64,000 nt of DNA from Sphingomonas sp. PP-CE-3A-406 (GCF_003688625.1 NZ_RCWY01000002.1:1143673-1207672); one strand, 5' to 3'. Shown: positions 26,600-34,852, numbered from the stretch's first letter. The notes: generated from the letters alone by a model not told the origin. Numbers and translations: made by a program.

Positions 26600-26935
26600 T
26601 CAGATCGCCTCATTTCGTTCTACGATATACTCGAGAACGCGATTTGGGAGGGGATGGCAGAAATCGATTCCGATAGCTTCCGGACTGCTCCAAGCAACCC
26701 AGCCCGGTACATCGGCGAAATTCGGGATGGCAACGTCCACGAACGTGCCAACCGAAACCGCCAAGCGGGTCTCAATCCGACAACCCAATTGCGTGCAGTC
26801 ACTGATCCGCACGGCTTGGGTATCAAACTTGTCTGCTGTGACAGTTGCCGACCAATCTACGGCTATCCGGACGGCCTTACGTCCGTCCTCTGCCCGCCAC
26901 GACGGATATTCGGGTTTTGATGATCGATCGGCCAT
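26600..26935 (-). CDS. PilZ-domain protein (cyclic-di-GMP receptor type)
   Basis: 111 residues from the Met at 26935; an upstream ATG at 26965 would add ten residues. The PilZ pattern is visible: Arg-Lys-Ala-Val-Arg (RxxxR) near the N-terminus, then Asp-Cys-Thr-Gln-Leu-Gly in place of the usual Asp-x-Ser-x2-Gly, Trp-Val-Ala-Trp, and Gly-Ile-Asp-Phe-x-x-Pro-Leu. The Thr for Ser change is conservative, so binding remains plausible. As a stand-alone PilZ it would relay cyclic-di-GMP levels to a partner protein. Confidence 0.75.
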   Translation of the reverse strand: MADRSSKPEYPSWRAEDGRKAVRIAVDWSATVTADKFDTQAVRISDCTQLGCRIETRLAVSVGTFVDVAIPNFADVPGWVAWSSPEAIGIDFCHPLPNRVLEYIVERNEAI

Positions 26936-27296
26936 AGTCCGGGGATAGCCGCCCACCCTAAACATCTGGTTACAACGGGTCAGTTCCGGCCGGGGGGATG
27001 AGACCCTAAGCGCTCGCCTTTAGCCAAGGGTATTAGCTCGTGAGAAGGATAGCCGAACGCTGCGACGGCTATTGGCATGAACAGCGACTTTGGCTCAACC
27101 GAACGAACGTTAGCTTACGCCGATAGCCCCCCGAAAGCGGCGAACTCGGCTTCGGTCCAACACGGGCGTTCACGCCCCCGCGCCCTGCCGCATGAACAAA
27201 CGTCCGTTTTATCTCCGACCGCGACCCGAAAGCCGCCGTTCCGCTTTCCACCAAGTTCGTCGGTTCCATGTTGTGCACCCAAATACGGTGCAAGAA

Positions 27297-27320
27297 CCCC
27301 CGCCTCGCCCGCGAGCTTTT
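27297..27320 (+). repeat. 24-bp direct repeat, copy 1
   Basis: Five C followed by GCCTCGCCCGCGAGCTTTT; identical copy at 27570-27593, 273 bases away. Flanking sequence of both copies is also loosely similar (gtgcaccca-aatac versus gtgcccccaaattac), so the repeat unit may be longer and diverged. Confidence 0.7.
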
Positions 27321-27569
27321 CAGGTGGATTTGGATGCAGTGGCTGGCCTGCTGCAGACCCGCCTAAATCTAGCCTTGAATGGCGGTATTAAGCACTCCCG
27401 CTGGATGCAGATTGCTGCACCTCTATGCGGATAGCAGCCTCCTGTGGTGGCAAGCCAACGATCGATGCGATCAGCCATGCCGCCGCCCCCTTGATCGCTT
27501 CTGACCCCGCCGGGCCGAGGGGCCCAACTCCCCGCCCCCGATCCTGTGCCCCCAAATTACACGCTATTC

Positions 27570-27593
27570 CCCCCGCCTCGCCCGCGAGCTTTT
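27570..27593 (+). repeat. 24-bp direct repeat, copy 2
   Basis: Second exact copy of the repeat at 27297-27320. Each contains the small palindrome CTCGC-CC-GCGAG followed by four T. Confidence 0.7.
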
Positions 27594-27931
27594 CGTGTCG
27601 GTTCCGGTGCATTACCGGGCAACGCTCAGCCCCGCGGTATTCCGCCGTTCTTGGCCCGATATCACGGCAGCATCGACGGTGCGTTTGGGTGCACTAATAG
27701 GCGATTGGGCGAAACCGCATACACCAAGTCCATGTCTAATGTTCAAACACGCCAAACCGCGCGATCCTGCCACCGCGGGTCGGCGCAGGAGCACTGTCAC
27801 AGGGGACGACCGATGAGCGTCCGACACACCCCGTCGACGATGCCCGAACATCGGATCGTTTGAGAAGCCTGTCGCGGTTGTCGATCGGCGATCTTCCCTT
27901 TCTATAAATGAATGGTGCTGGTTTCAGACCG

Positions 27932-28615
27932 CTAGGCGGACTCGCGCTCATTCTCTTCCAGCGCGTCCGCCAGTCGGGCTAGCGCGGCCGCCAGCGCCTC
28001 GTTCTGGACACTAACGCCCACCGCTTCGCGCAACGGTAGCTGAGCCACCATTTCCGCCTGCTCGGTGTGGTGTTGCTCAAGGTGCTGGACCACGTCGGCG
28101 GGCATCGGTGCGGGACCGATGATGCGCTCCACGATCACGCGTGCAAACGCCGGGATGCAGAGCCGGTACGCATTGCTGATTTGGCGAATCCTTGGTCCGG
28201 CACCCTCTGCCTCCGGAATCCGTTCGGTCCTGCGGACCCAATCCAGAAAGCCGTGATCCTTGAGCGCTTTCAATGCGCGCACGATAGCGTCACGCGAACG
28301 CCGCAGCTTTCCCATGAGATAGTCGATCGACGGCTCGAGCCGGCCTGACCGGTGACATACGATGCGATACAGCGCGCGCAGGACTTCCAGACCGACATGA
28401 CCTAGCGGTCCGTTACGCTTGCCAGGCTGCTTGTGCTGACGGTCATACCCTTCTGCCGCGATCATGGCGTGCCCCATCTGACGCTTGCTGACCGGTCGCC
28501 ACAACCGGGCCTCGCACGAGCCCTTGGGACGGCTGTCGCGCCGAACACGATTGCGGAACAAGCCGTGATGGCTGGCCTTGCCGCCGATGATCTCGTGAAG
28601 CGAGCGCGCGGTCAT
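27932..28615 (-). CDS. Replication/winged-helix-like protein of the integrase element
   Basis: 227 residues from the ATG that has GGGAG upstream. The middle part (Gly-His-Val-Gly-Leu-Glu-Val-Leu-Arg-Ala-Leu-Tyr, then Ser-Ile-Asp-Tyr-Leu-Met-Gly-Lys-Leu-Arg-Arg-Ser-Arg-Asp-Ala-Ile-Val-Arg-Ala) forms a winged helix, a build used by small RepA-type replication initiators and by regulators. I favour a replication-like protein because it sits directly downstream of the integrase in the same orientation. The N-terminus is strongly basic. Confidence 0.5.
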   Translation of the reverse strand: MTARSLHEIIGGKASHHGLFRNRVRRDSRPKGSCEARLWRPVSKRQMGHAMIAAEGYDRQHKQPGKRNGPLGHVGLEVLRALYRIVCHRSGRLEPSIDYLMGKLRRSRDAIVRALKALKDHGFLDWVRRTERIPEAEGAGPRIRQISNAYRLCIPAFARVIVERIIGPAPMPADVVQHLEQHHTEQAEMVAQLPLREAVGVSVQNEALAAALARLADALEENERESA

Positions 28616-28640
28616 ACCACCGCTCCCTGAGCGGCAACGC

Positions 28641-29897
28641 CTAGCGCCGCGGTCCTTCGAGCAGTTGCGCTGCCGGCGCAAACCCATCGAGGAGAAGGTC
28701 CGCCCACTCCTGCGCGATCTCGGTGCGCCGCTGCAGGTACGCGGCTCGGTTGTAGGTCGCCTCCACCCCTTCGGGAATGTGCGCCAGCATCAGATCGATG
28801 ATCGCGCGATCGCCCGGTCGGTTTAACGTCTGCGCGCGTTCGTTCATCACCGTCGAGAATGTCGATCGCCAGCCGTGCGGCACATGCCGCGCCCGGACCG
28901 CCAGACGATTGTAGAAATACCCGATCGCATTCTCGCTGATCGGCTTGTGAGCGTGCCGCTGGCTCGGAAAGACCAGCGGGCCGCGCGGCGCGAAGGCACG
29001 CGCCGCCTGAAGAACCTCCATCGCCTGTCTGGACAGTGGCACCAGAAAGTCGAAACGCTCGTCCTGCTTGCGCGCGACCTTCAATTTCATGCGGTCCGCC
29101 GGAATGCGCCAGACAGGCGCATCCTCGCTCAAGGCCTCCAGCTCGGCCCAACCGGTCGTCCGAAGCGTACCCGGCCGCAGCGCCGTCAGGGCGAGCAGTC
29201 GCGAAGCGAGCTTGGTCATGGGATGCGCTGCCGATGCCTCGGCCGCCGTCAGTAGCGCTCGCGCATCCTCCAGCGACGCCAACGCTGGCTGCCGCTTCTT
29301 GATGAGCGGCTTCATCGCTCCTCGAATCGATACAGCCGGATCGCTCGTCGCGTATCCCGACGCTATCGCAAAGCCGTACACGGCCGAGATGCGCTGCCGA
29401 ACGCGACGTGCCGTCTCGACCGACGGGCGATCCTCGATCCGCCGCACGAGTTGAAGCACCATGGGCGAGGTCACCGCAGCAACGGGCGTCGAGCCGATGT
29501 ACGGAAAGACATCCTTCTCGAGGCTGTTCAAAACGTCGGCCGCATGCACAGCGACCCAGCTCGACACCTGCTGGGCGTGCCATTCCCGCGCTACTGCCTC
29601 GAACGTCGTTGCATGCTCGATATGCCGAACCGCCGCGGTTTGCTTCCGGTCGACGCCCGGATCGGTCCCTGCCTTCAAAAGCCGTGCGGCTGCGTCCCGG
29701 TGCTCGCGTGCCAGCGCGAGGCTTACGTCGGGATAGCTGCCCAGCACGAGCAGCTTTTCCTTGCCAGCGATTCGGTATTTCCAGCGCCAGGAGCGAAAAC
29801 CGGTGGTCGTCACGAACATATGAAGCCCACGGGCATCGGACAGCTTGTAGCTCTTCTCCGCTGCCTTGGCCTGTCGGCAGCGTAATTCGGTCAGCAC
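28641..29897 (-). CDS. P4-type tyrosine integrase next to tRNA-Ser
   Basis: 418 residues. The N-terminal DUF4102 region (Leu-Ser-Asp-Ala-Arg-Gly-Leu and Gly-Ser-Tyr-Pro-Asp-Val-Ser-Leu-Ala) is the arm-binding domain of P4/bacteriophage integrases. Catalytic residues seen: Arg in Thr-Ala-Leu-Arg-Pro-Gly-Thr-Leu, His-Gly-Trp-Arg, and a C-terminal His then Tyr in Leu-Ala-His-Ile-Pro-Glu-Gly-Val-Glu-Ala-Thr-Tyr. Such integrases recombine into tRNA 3' ends; a tRNA-Ser gene lies 158 bases upstream with three TACCCCC repeats between. The enzyme looks intact. Confidence 0.92.
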   Translation of the reverse strand: MLTELRCRQAKAAEKSYKLSDARGLHMFVTTTGFRSWRWKYRIAGKEKLLVLGSYPDVSLALAREHRDAAARLLKAGTDPGVDRKQTAAVRHIEHATTFEAVAREWHAQQVSSWVAVHAADVLNSLEKDVFPYIGSTPVAAVTSPMVLQLVRRIEDRPSVETARRVRQRISAVYGFAIASGYATSDPAVSIRGAMKPLIKKRQPALASLEDARALLTAAEASAAHPMTKLASRLLALTALRPGTLRTTGWAELEALSEDAPVWRIPADRMKLKVARKQDERFDFLVPLSRQAMEVLQAARAFAPRGPLVFPSQRHAHKPISENAIGYFYNRLAVRARHVPHGWRSTFSTVMNERAQTLNRPGDRAIIDLMLAHIPEGVEATYNRAAYLQRRTEIAQEWADLLLDGFAPAAQLLEGPRR

Positions 29898-29901
29898 TCG
29901 A

Positions 29902-29941
29902 TACCCCCAGGAAGTCGTCAGCGTACCCCCAAAATACCCCC
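29902..29941 (-). repeat. Three TACCCCC direct repeats between integrase and tRNA-Ser
   Basis: Copies at 29902-29908, 29924-29930 and 29935-29941 (GGGGGTA on the integrase strand), spaced 22 and 11 bases, that is two and one helical turns. They fit integrase arm-type sites or an autoregulatory operator. A second pair of related 15-mers (gggatcgtgtgagac at 29971, gggatgctgtgagac at 30034) lies closer to the tRNA. Confidence 0.5.
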
Positions 29942-30055
29942 AACAGGCGTGCGCTTGAGTGGGAAACTATGGGATCGTGTGAGACTACCGCGCTATTAAA
30001 AGCGAGGCAAATCCAAGGCTTCTGAGATGGTTTGGGATGCTGTGAGACACTAAAA

Positions 30056-30148
30056 TGGCGGAGACGGAGGGATTCGAACCCTCGGTACCAGTAAACCCGG
30101 TACGGCGGTTTAGCAAACCGCTGGTTTCAGCCACTCACCCACGTCTCC
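30056..30148 (-). tRNA. tRNA-Ser(GCT)
   Basis: 93 bases including an encoded CCA. Acceptor stem GGAGACG pairs with CGTCTCC, discriminator G. Anticodon loop in CGGTTTGCTAAACCG gives GCT. A long variable arm with paired GGTAC segments and the TTCGAAT T-loop confirm a class II tRNA-Ser. Confidence 0.95.
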
Positions 30149-30424
30149 GGCTGCAGCAGATGCGGGGCTATAGCGAGGGTCGTCGCGGGGGGCAACGGCT
30201 GTCTTCGCGTCATTCGCTCTCTTCGTGTCATTCATCGCGAATTCGCCCAAATTCGACACGGCTAGGCGGTTCGTTCATTGCGCGGCAAGGCCGAGGTTGG
30301 TTACGCTGGCCGAGCGAAAGGACCGGGTCGACCGGTTCGATCGGATCGGCCATGTCGGGGTCGATGGTTTCAAGGTCGATCGTTTGGTGCCCCGTTTGCG
30401 GACGCCGGTTTGGGGACAATGATC

Positions 30425-31213
30425 ATGCGTGACTTCTGGCTCGGCTTGGGTGCCTTCGCCGCTGCGATGTGTGGAGGGACTGGCGGTGCCGCCGCGCAGG
30501 TGCGCACGATCGATCCCAACCAGGCGATCGATGGCGACCTCGCGCCGCGCGCCTATACCGCGCCGTCGCGCGCGCAGACGACCACGCAGCCGTCGCGACC
30601 GGCCGATATCGATACGCAGGTCCAATCCGACCCGACGCCCTCCCCGCCTCCGCCGCAGAATTCGGCGTCAACTCCAGCGGCGGACCCGGCCTCGCCGACC
30701 GCCCGCGCGGAAGCGACGACGCAGGCCGCCGACACCTATCAGCGCGACGACCTGCTGGCGGCGGGCGAAGGCGTGTTCGGCAAGGGGGCGGCGGGGCTCG
30801 GCGGCATCCTCGAGAAGATCCTCAAGGATCAGGGCCAGCCCAACGCGTACATCGCCGGCCGCGAGGCGTCGGGCGCGTTCATCCTCGGGGTGCGCTACGG
30901 CTCGGGGATCATGAGCCACAAGGTCGAGGGCCAGCAGCCGGTCTACTGGACCGGCCCGTCGGTCGGCTTCGACGTCGGCGGCGACGCGAACAAGGTCTTC
31001 GTGCTGGTCTACAACCTCTACGACACCGAGGAGCTCTACAAGCGCTTCCCCGCGGTCGAGGGCCGTCTGTACCTGGTCGGCGGGTTCGCCGCGACCTATC
31101 TACGGCGCGGCAACGTCGTCCTGATCCCGATCCGCCTCGGCGTCGGCTGGCGCGCGGGCGTCAACGTCGGCTATATGAACATCACGCACAAGAGCCGGTG
31201 GCTACCGTTTTAG
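30425..31213 (+). CDS. DUF1134 / EipA-like envelope protein
   Basis: 262 residues from the ATG placed nine bases after GGGGA. Signal peptide ends at Ala-Ala-Ala-Gln. A Pro/Thr/Ser-rich linker (about 30-105) leads to the DUF1134 domain: Gly-Glu-Gly-Val-Phe-Gly-Lys, Tyr-Ile-Ala-Gly-Arg-Glu-Ala-Ser-Gly-Ala-Phe, Tyr-Trp-Thr-Gly-Pro-Ser-Val-Gly-Phe-Asp, ending Asn-Val-Gly-Tyr-Met. EipA of Brucella, the characterised member, is a periplasmic protein needed for envelope integrity. The same role is inferred here. Confidence 0.88.
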   Translation: MRDFWLGLGAFAAAMCGGTGGAAAQVRTIDPNQAIDGDLAPRAYTAPSRAQTTTQPSRPADIDTQVQSDPTPSPPPPQNSASTPAADPASPTARAEATTQAADTYQRDDLLAAGEGVFGKGAAGLGGILEKILKDQGQPNAYIAGREASGAFILGVRYGSGIMSHKVEGQQPVYWTGPSVGFDVGGDANKVFVLVYNLYDTEELYKRFPAVEGRLYLVGGFAATYLRRGNVVLIPIRLGVGWRAGVNVGYMNITHKSRWLPF

Positions 31214-31220
31214 GCGGAGG

Positions 31221-31354
31221 CGGGCAGCCGACCACGTTAGGCTGACTCCGCCAAGCCCGGCCGGCGAGGCGCAGGCGGGCTGCCGGCCACGTCCGGCCGA
31301 CTCCGCCAAGCCCGGCCGGCGGGCAAAGCCCGTCCGACGGCATGGGCTTTGCCC
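31221..31354. repeat. Two 46-bp imperfect direct repeats followed by an 11-bp hairpin
   Basis: Units at 31221-31266 and 31276-31321 match at about 41 of 46 positions, with the last 20 bases identical. Immediately after, GGGCAAAGCCC (31321-31331) and GGGCTTTGCCC (31344-31354) form a perfect inverted repeat with a 12-base loop. No T tract, so it is a dispersed-repeat or weak terminator structure downstream of the EipA-like gene. Confidence 0.55.
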
Positions 31355-31469
31355 ATGCCGCGCGCCACACGCGACACGCCTAAGCCGCTCACGCCCCCAC
31401 CCTCATCCCGAAGCGCGGCAAATCCAGGCGACGAGTTGACGCCCCCTCCCCACGCGCTACCCCAGGCCA

Positions 31470-31820
31470 ATGGCAAAACCCGACCGCCTCGCCCGCCTCG
31501 ACGCTCAGCGCGAGGATCTCGAAACCGAGTACCGCGACACCCTGATCGCCGCGCTGGAGAAGACCGCGTCGGGATCGCTCGGGCTGTTCGACCGCAGCGC
31601 CGACCGCCGCGTCCGCGCCGCGATCGCGCCGACGATCGACGCGCTCAACGAGATGGGCGCGGACATCGACGCGATGCGCGACCGCCTGCTGCTCGAACCG
31701 TTCGCGCTCCACCACGACTTCTTCGCGGCACGGGGCCCGGTCAGCGCCAGCGCGGTCGGCGAACAGAAGGAGGCGCGGTTATGGATCGACCGGCTGAACG
31801 CAGCGGATCCTGCACGCTGA
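31470..31820 (+). CDS. Conserved hypothetical helical protein
   Basis: 116 residues, cytoplasmic, strongly charged helices (Arg-Leu-Asp-Ala-Gln-Arg-Glu-Asp-Leu-Glu, then a Gly-Leu-Phe-Asp-Arg turn, then Ile-Asp-Ala-Leu-Asn-Glu-Met-Gly-Ala-Asp-Ile-Asp). It resembles a short coiled-coil protein. No family recognised. Codon bias is typical of the neighbouring core genes. Confidence 0.6.
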   Translation: MAKPDRLARLDAQREDLETEYRDTLIAALEKTASGSLGLFDRSADRRVRAAIAPTIDALNEMGADIDAMRDRLLLEPFALHHDFFAARGPVSASAVGEQKEARLWIDRLNAADPAR

Positions 31821-31859
31821 TGCGGCACGTCTTCGCGGGATAAACCCCGGCATTAGATC

Positions 31860-32144
31860 TCAGAGGCAATCGCCATTCACCGCGCAAACCATCGTCACCA
31901 TGCCGAAGAACCACGCCGTCGCCATCGCCGGCACGCATAACATCGCAACGCCGATACGCACCCGGGACGGCACGGGCATCAGATGAATCCCGCCAAACAG
32001 CGCGGCCAGCGCCAAGCCCGGGATCGACCAGCGAAATAGACCGTCGACGATCCAAACCGGCAGGACCGGGTACGCGAAGACCCAGACCAGCAGGATGGCG
32101 AACGGTCCTACGCCCGCAACGGCCGGCGCAAGACTCCAGCGGCC
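31860..32144 (-). pseudogene. Small membrane-protein reading frame without a usable start
   Basis: The frame ends at TGA (31860-31862) and is open for 94 codons back to a TAG at 32145-32147. It encodes three clear hydrophobic segments (around Phe-Ala-Ile-Leu-Leu-Val-Trp-Val-Phe, Leu-Ala-Leu-Ala-Ala-Leu-Phe-Gly-Gly, and a C-terminal Met-Val-Thr-Met-Val-Cys-Ala-Val). No ATG, GTG or TTG lies before the first segment, so the 5' end seems lost or frameshifted next to the pyrC stop. Confidence 0.4.
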
Positions 32145-32161
32145 CTAAAGCCCCCCAAGAC

Positions 32162-33199
32162 TCACCCCTCGAATCGCCACCCCACCGTCGTCCCCGCCAG
32201 GAACGGCACCACCGCGGTCGCGCCCTCGCCGATCGACGCCGGCACCTCGACCGCATCGCGCACCAGCGTCGCCGTGCCATCGTTCAGCGGCAGCCCGTAG
32301 AACCGCGCGCCATGCTCCGACGCAAACGCCTCGAACTTGTCGATCGCACCCTCTTCCTCGAACACGCGCAGATACGCCTCGAGCGCGAACGGCGCGTTGA
32401 AGATCCCCGCGCACCCGCACCCCGATTCCTTCGCGCCGACGACATGCGGCGCACTGTCCGTGCCGAGGAAGAACCGCGGCGATCCCGATACCGCCGCCTT
32501 GCGGACCGCGAGGCGGTGCGTCTCGCGCTTGAGCACAGGCAGGCAATAGGCGTGCGGCCTGAGCCCGCCGTCGAACAGCGCATTACGATTGATCAGCAGA
32601 TGCTGCGGCGTGATCGTCGCGGCGATCGGGTGCGCCGCCTCGGTGACGAACGCCGCGGCCTCGGCGGTGGTGATGTGCTCGAGCACGATCTTGAGCGCCG
32701 GATAGTCGCGCGTCAGCGGCGTCAGGACGCGCTCGACGAACACCGCCTCGCGGTCGAAGATGTCGATCGACTTGTCGGTCACCTCGCCGTGGATCAGCAG
32801 CGGCATGCCGATTCGCTGCAACGTCTCCAGCACCTCGGTCAGCGCGCGGATATCGGTGACGCCGTGCGCCGAGTTGGTCGTCGCATGCGCAGGGTACAGC
32901 TTGCACGCCGCGAACACGCCCTCCGCATAGCCGCGCTCGATCTCCGCCGGATCGGTCCCGTCGGTCAGGTAACACGTCATCAACGGGGTGAAACCGACGT
33001 CTCCGCCAAGCGCCGCCATGATCCGCTCGCGATACGCCCTCGCGGCGTCGATCGTCGTCACCGGCGGGGTCAGGTTCGGCATGATGATCGCGCGCGCGAA
33101 CTGCCGCGCGGTGTGGTGCGCGACCGCCTCCAGCATCGCGCCATCGCGCAGGTGGACGTGCCAGTCGTCGGGGCGGCGGATCGTGAGGCGCTCGGTCAT
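32162..33199 (-). CDS. pyrC: Dihydroorotase (class II, PyrC)
   Basis: 345 residues, the length of E. coli-type PyrC. It closes carbamoyl-aspartate to dihydroorotate in pyrimidine synthesis. Zinc ligands: His-Val-His-Leu-Arg near residue 14, carbamylated Lys in Ala-Cys-Lys-Leu-Tyr-Pro-Ala, His in Leu-Leu-Ile-His-Gly-Glu, His in Leu-Glu-His-Ile-Thr, and Asp in Gly-Thr-Asp-Ser-Ala-Pro-His. All are present. Divergent from ygfZ across a short region that holds a 14-bp tandem duplication. Confidence 0.95.
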   Translation of the reverse strand: MTERLTIRRPDDWHVHLRDGAMLEAVAHHTARQFARAIIMPNLTPPVTTIDAARAYRERIMAALGGDVGFTPLMTCYLTDGTDPAEIERGYAEGVFAACKLYPAHATTNSAHGVTDIRALTEVLETLQRIGMPLLIHGEVTDKSIDIFDREAVFVERVLTPLTRDYPALKIVLEHITTAEAAAFVTEAAHPIAATITPQHLLINRNALFDGGLRPHAYCLPVLKRETHRLAVRKAAVSGSPRFFLGTDSAPHVVGAKESGCGCAGIFNAPFALEAYLRVFEEEGAIDKFEAFASEHGARFYGLPLNDGTATLVRDAVEVPASIGEGATAVVPFLAGTTVGWRFEG

Positions 33200-33233
33200 G
33201 CGCTCCTCCTATCGGCGCGGGCGCGTCGGCGCC

Positions 33234-33261
33234 ATATCCCTGTGGTGATATCCCTGTGGTG
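33234..33261. repeat. 14-bp tandem duplication between pyrC and ygfZ
   Basis: ATATCCCTGTGGTG occurs at 33234-33247 and again at 33248-33261. It lies in the promoter region shared by the two divergent genes, so it may double a protein-binding site or shift promoter spacing. Confidence 0.6.
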
Positions 33262-33298
33262 CGATCCAGCTTGGAAATCGCCGCCCGCGCACTAGGTG

Positions 33299-34051
33299 AT
33301 GGCTATGGACCAGCAACCTTCCGCAACGATGCTCGCCGATCGCAGCGTGATCCGCGTCGCCGGCGACGACGTGCGCGGCTTCCTGCAAGGCCTCGTCACC
33401 GCCGATACCGCGGCGCTCATGCCAGACGCCCCCGCCTGGGCCGCGCTGCTCTCGCCGCAGGGCAAGGCGCTGTTCGACTTCATCCTCTGGGCAGACGGCG
33501 ATGCGGTGCTGATCGATGCCGAGGCGACGCAGGCCGATGCGCTCGCGAAACGCCTGTCGATGTACCGGCTACGTCGCGCGATCACGATCCAACCCGATGA
33601 CCGCAAGGTGCATTGGTCGGCGGATTGGCCCGGGGATGGCCCAGGCACCCCCGACCCGCGTCTCGCCGCGCTCGGCCGGCGCTGGCTCGCCCCGGCGTCA
33701 GAGCCGACGCGAGACTGGCACGCGCATCGCCTGTCGCTCGGCGTCACCGAGGGTGCCGGCGAGCTCGGCGAAGGCGAGACCTTGTGGCTCGAATGCAACG
33801 CCCGCGAACTGAACGGCGTCAGCTTCACCAAGGGGTGCTACGTCGGGCAGGAGAACACCGCGCGGATGCATCACCGCGCCAAGGTCAACCGCCGCCTCGT
33901 CGTCGCACCGCTCACCGAAACCGGACCGCGCACCCGCGCCGCGTATCCGGACCTCGGCCTGATGGTCGAGCACCGCCGCATCGACGCGCTGGGCGACGCG
34001 ATCGTCCCGGAGTGGCTGGCCGCGGCGCTGGCGGACACCGCCTCGGACTGA
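33299..34051 (+). CDS. ygfZ: Folate-binding Fe-S cluster repair protein YgfZ
   Basis: About 250 residues. YgfZ/IBA57 proteins use tetrahydrofolate to help certain Fe-S enzymes. The signature Lys-Gly-Cys-Tyr-Val-Gly-Gln-Glu is present, with the invariant Cys, preceded by the glycine-cleavage-T-like fold (Val-Arg-Gly-Phe-Leu-Gln-Gly-Leu-Val-Thr near residue 27). Start could be either of two close ATGs (33299, 33305) or a GTG at 33296; no ribosome site separates them. Confidence 0.92.
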   Translation: MAMDQQPSATMLADRSVIRVAGDDVRGFLQGLVTADTAALMPDAPAWAALLSPQGKALFDFILWADGDAVLIDAEATQADALAKRLSMYRLRRAITIQPDDRKVHWSADWPGDGPGTPDPRLAALGRRWLAPASEPTRDWHAHRLSLGVTEGAGELGEGETLWLECNARELNGVSFTKGCYVGQENTARMHHRAKVNRRLVVAPLTETGPRTRAAYPDLGLMVEHRRIDALGDAIVPEWLAAALADTASD

Positions 34052-34072
34052 CGACCGACCGACGGCGCGCGG

Positions 34073-34852
34073 TCACTTCGCCTTCGATGGCGTGATCTCG
34101 CTGCCCTTGACCCGCCACACGCGCTTGTCGGGCGTGGCGACGAACACCGGCATATGCAGGCTGTACGAGGCGAACACATGGATCTCGGTCGGGACGGGAT
34201 CGAGCAGGTGATTGACCACGAACCCGATCGGCGTCGCGCCCGGCGGCAGCTTCGGCGCGGTCATGGCGAGGCAGCCGAGCGTGTAGGGGCGTGATGCCAC
34301 CACTCTGCCATCGCGATCGACGAGCACGCGGTAGTGGCCGCCCATCGGAAACGTCGTCGCTTCCTTCTGCGCCGACAGCAGGTAGACCGCGATCACCCCG
34401 TCGTTTTGCGGCGGGAGCACGACGCTGTTGAACGGCAACGGCGTGCAGGGCTTGTAGCCGCGCGCGACGGCCGCCTGTGTCGCCACCTCGCGGGCGCGCA
34501 CCAGAAGAGTCTGCGCGGCTGTCAGCGCGGCCGGTCGCACGAGGACCTCCTGCGACACGACCTTCCCGCCGCGCACGTCCGCCACGAAGAACGCCTGCGC
34601 TGCCGTGCCCGCCCCACGGTAATAGGTCACGTGCAACGTCCGCGGATCGGGCTGCTCGACGACATACCCGCCGGTACCACTCAGCGCGTTTTTCGGGATC
34701 GCCGCGGTCAACGCATCCGAACTGACCCACGCCGCCCGATCGAACGTATAGAGCAGCGATCCGAGCCTTGCCGCCTGCGCGATACGCCGAGCGTCGGACG
34801 GCCCGCCCGGAGTGGGGCTGCTTGGCATCGGGCTGCCCGGCGTGGGCGGCAA
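34073..34852 (-). CDS. Conserved exported-type hypothetical protein, interrupted near its N-terminus
   Basis: 259 residues read from a TTG. The domain has Tyr-Thr-Phe-Asp-Arg-Ala-Ala-Trp-Val-Ser-Ser-Asp-Ala at its start, Gly-Gly-His-Tyr-Arg-Val-Leu-Val in the middle and His-Val-Phe-Ala-Ser-Tyr-Ser-Leu-His near the end. I know no function for it. In the same frame upstream, an ATG at 34970-34972 with AGGGGA four bases before it encodes a signal-peptide-like 29-residue segment, but TAA at 34883-34885 separates the two. The gene was probably exported originally. It may now be a pseudogene, or be read from an internal start such as the ATG at 34828 and stay in the cytoplasm. Confidence 0.6.
   Translation of the reverse strand: MPPTPGSPMPSSPTPGGPSDARRIAQAARLGSLLYTFDRAAWVSSDALTAAIPKNALSGTGGYVVEQPDPRTLHVTYYRGAGTAAQAFFVADVRGGKVVSQEVLVRPAALTAAQTLLVRAREVATQAAVARGYKPCTPLPFNSVVLPPQNDGVIAVYLLSAQKEATTFPMGGHYRVLVDRDGRVVASRPYTLGCLAMTAPKLPPGATPIGFVVNHLLDPVPTEIHVFASYSLHMPVFVATPDKRVWRVKGSEITPSKAK

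Larger units (their letters stand above)
26966..27931. other. Gene-poor region with dispersed repeats
   Basis: Almost 1 kb without a supportable gene; the short ORFs here have no family features. It carries a 24-bp exact direct repeat (27297-27320 and 27570-27593) and a 'tgcacccaaa' motif near 27275 that recurs inverted near 27685. This looks like decayed DNA at the far side of the integrase element. Confidence 0.5.
27932..30058. mobile_element. Small tRNA-Ser-associated integrative element or its remnant
   Basis: Comprises the integrase, a replication-like gene and the repeat region bordering the 3' end of tRNA-Ser(GCT). The far attachment site (a copy of the tRNA 3' end) was not found by eye to the left, so the left boundary is a minimum and the element may have lost that end. 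Confidence 0.5.

Noticed and set aside
30055..30432. ORF beginning inside tRNA-Ser
   Set aside because: Its first residues are the translated antisense of the tRNA, a known artefact.
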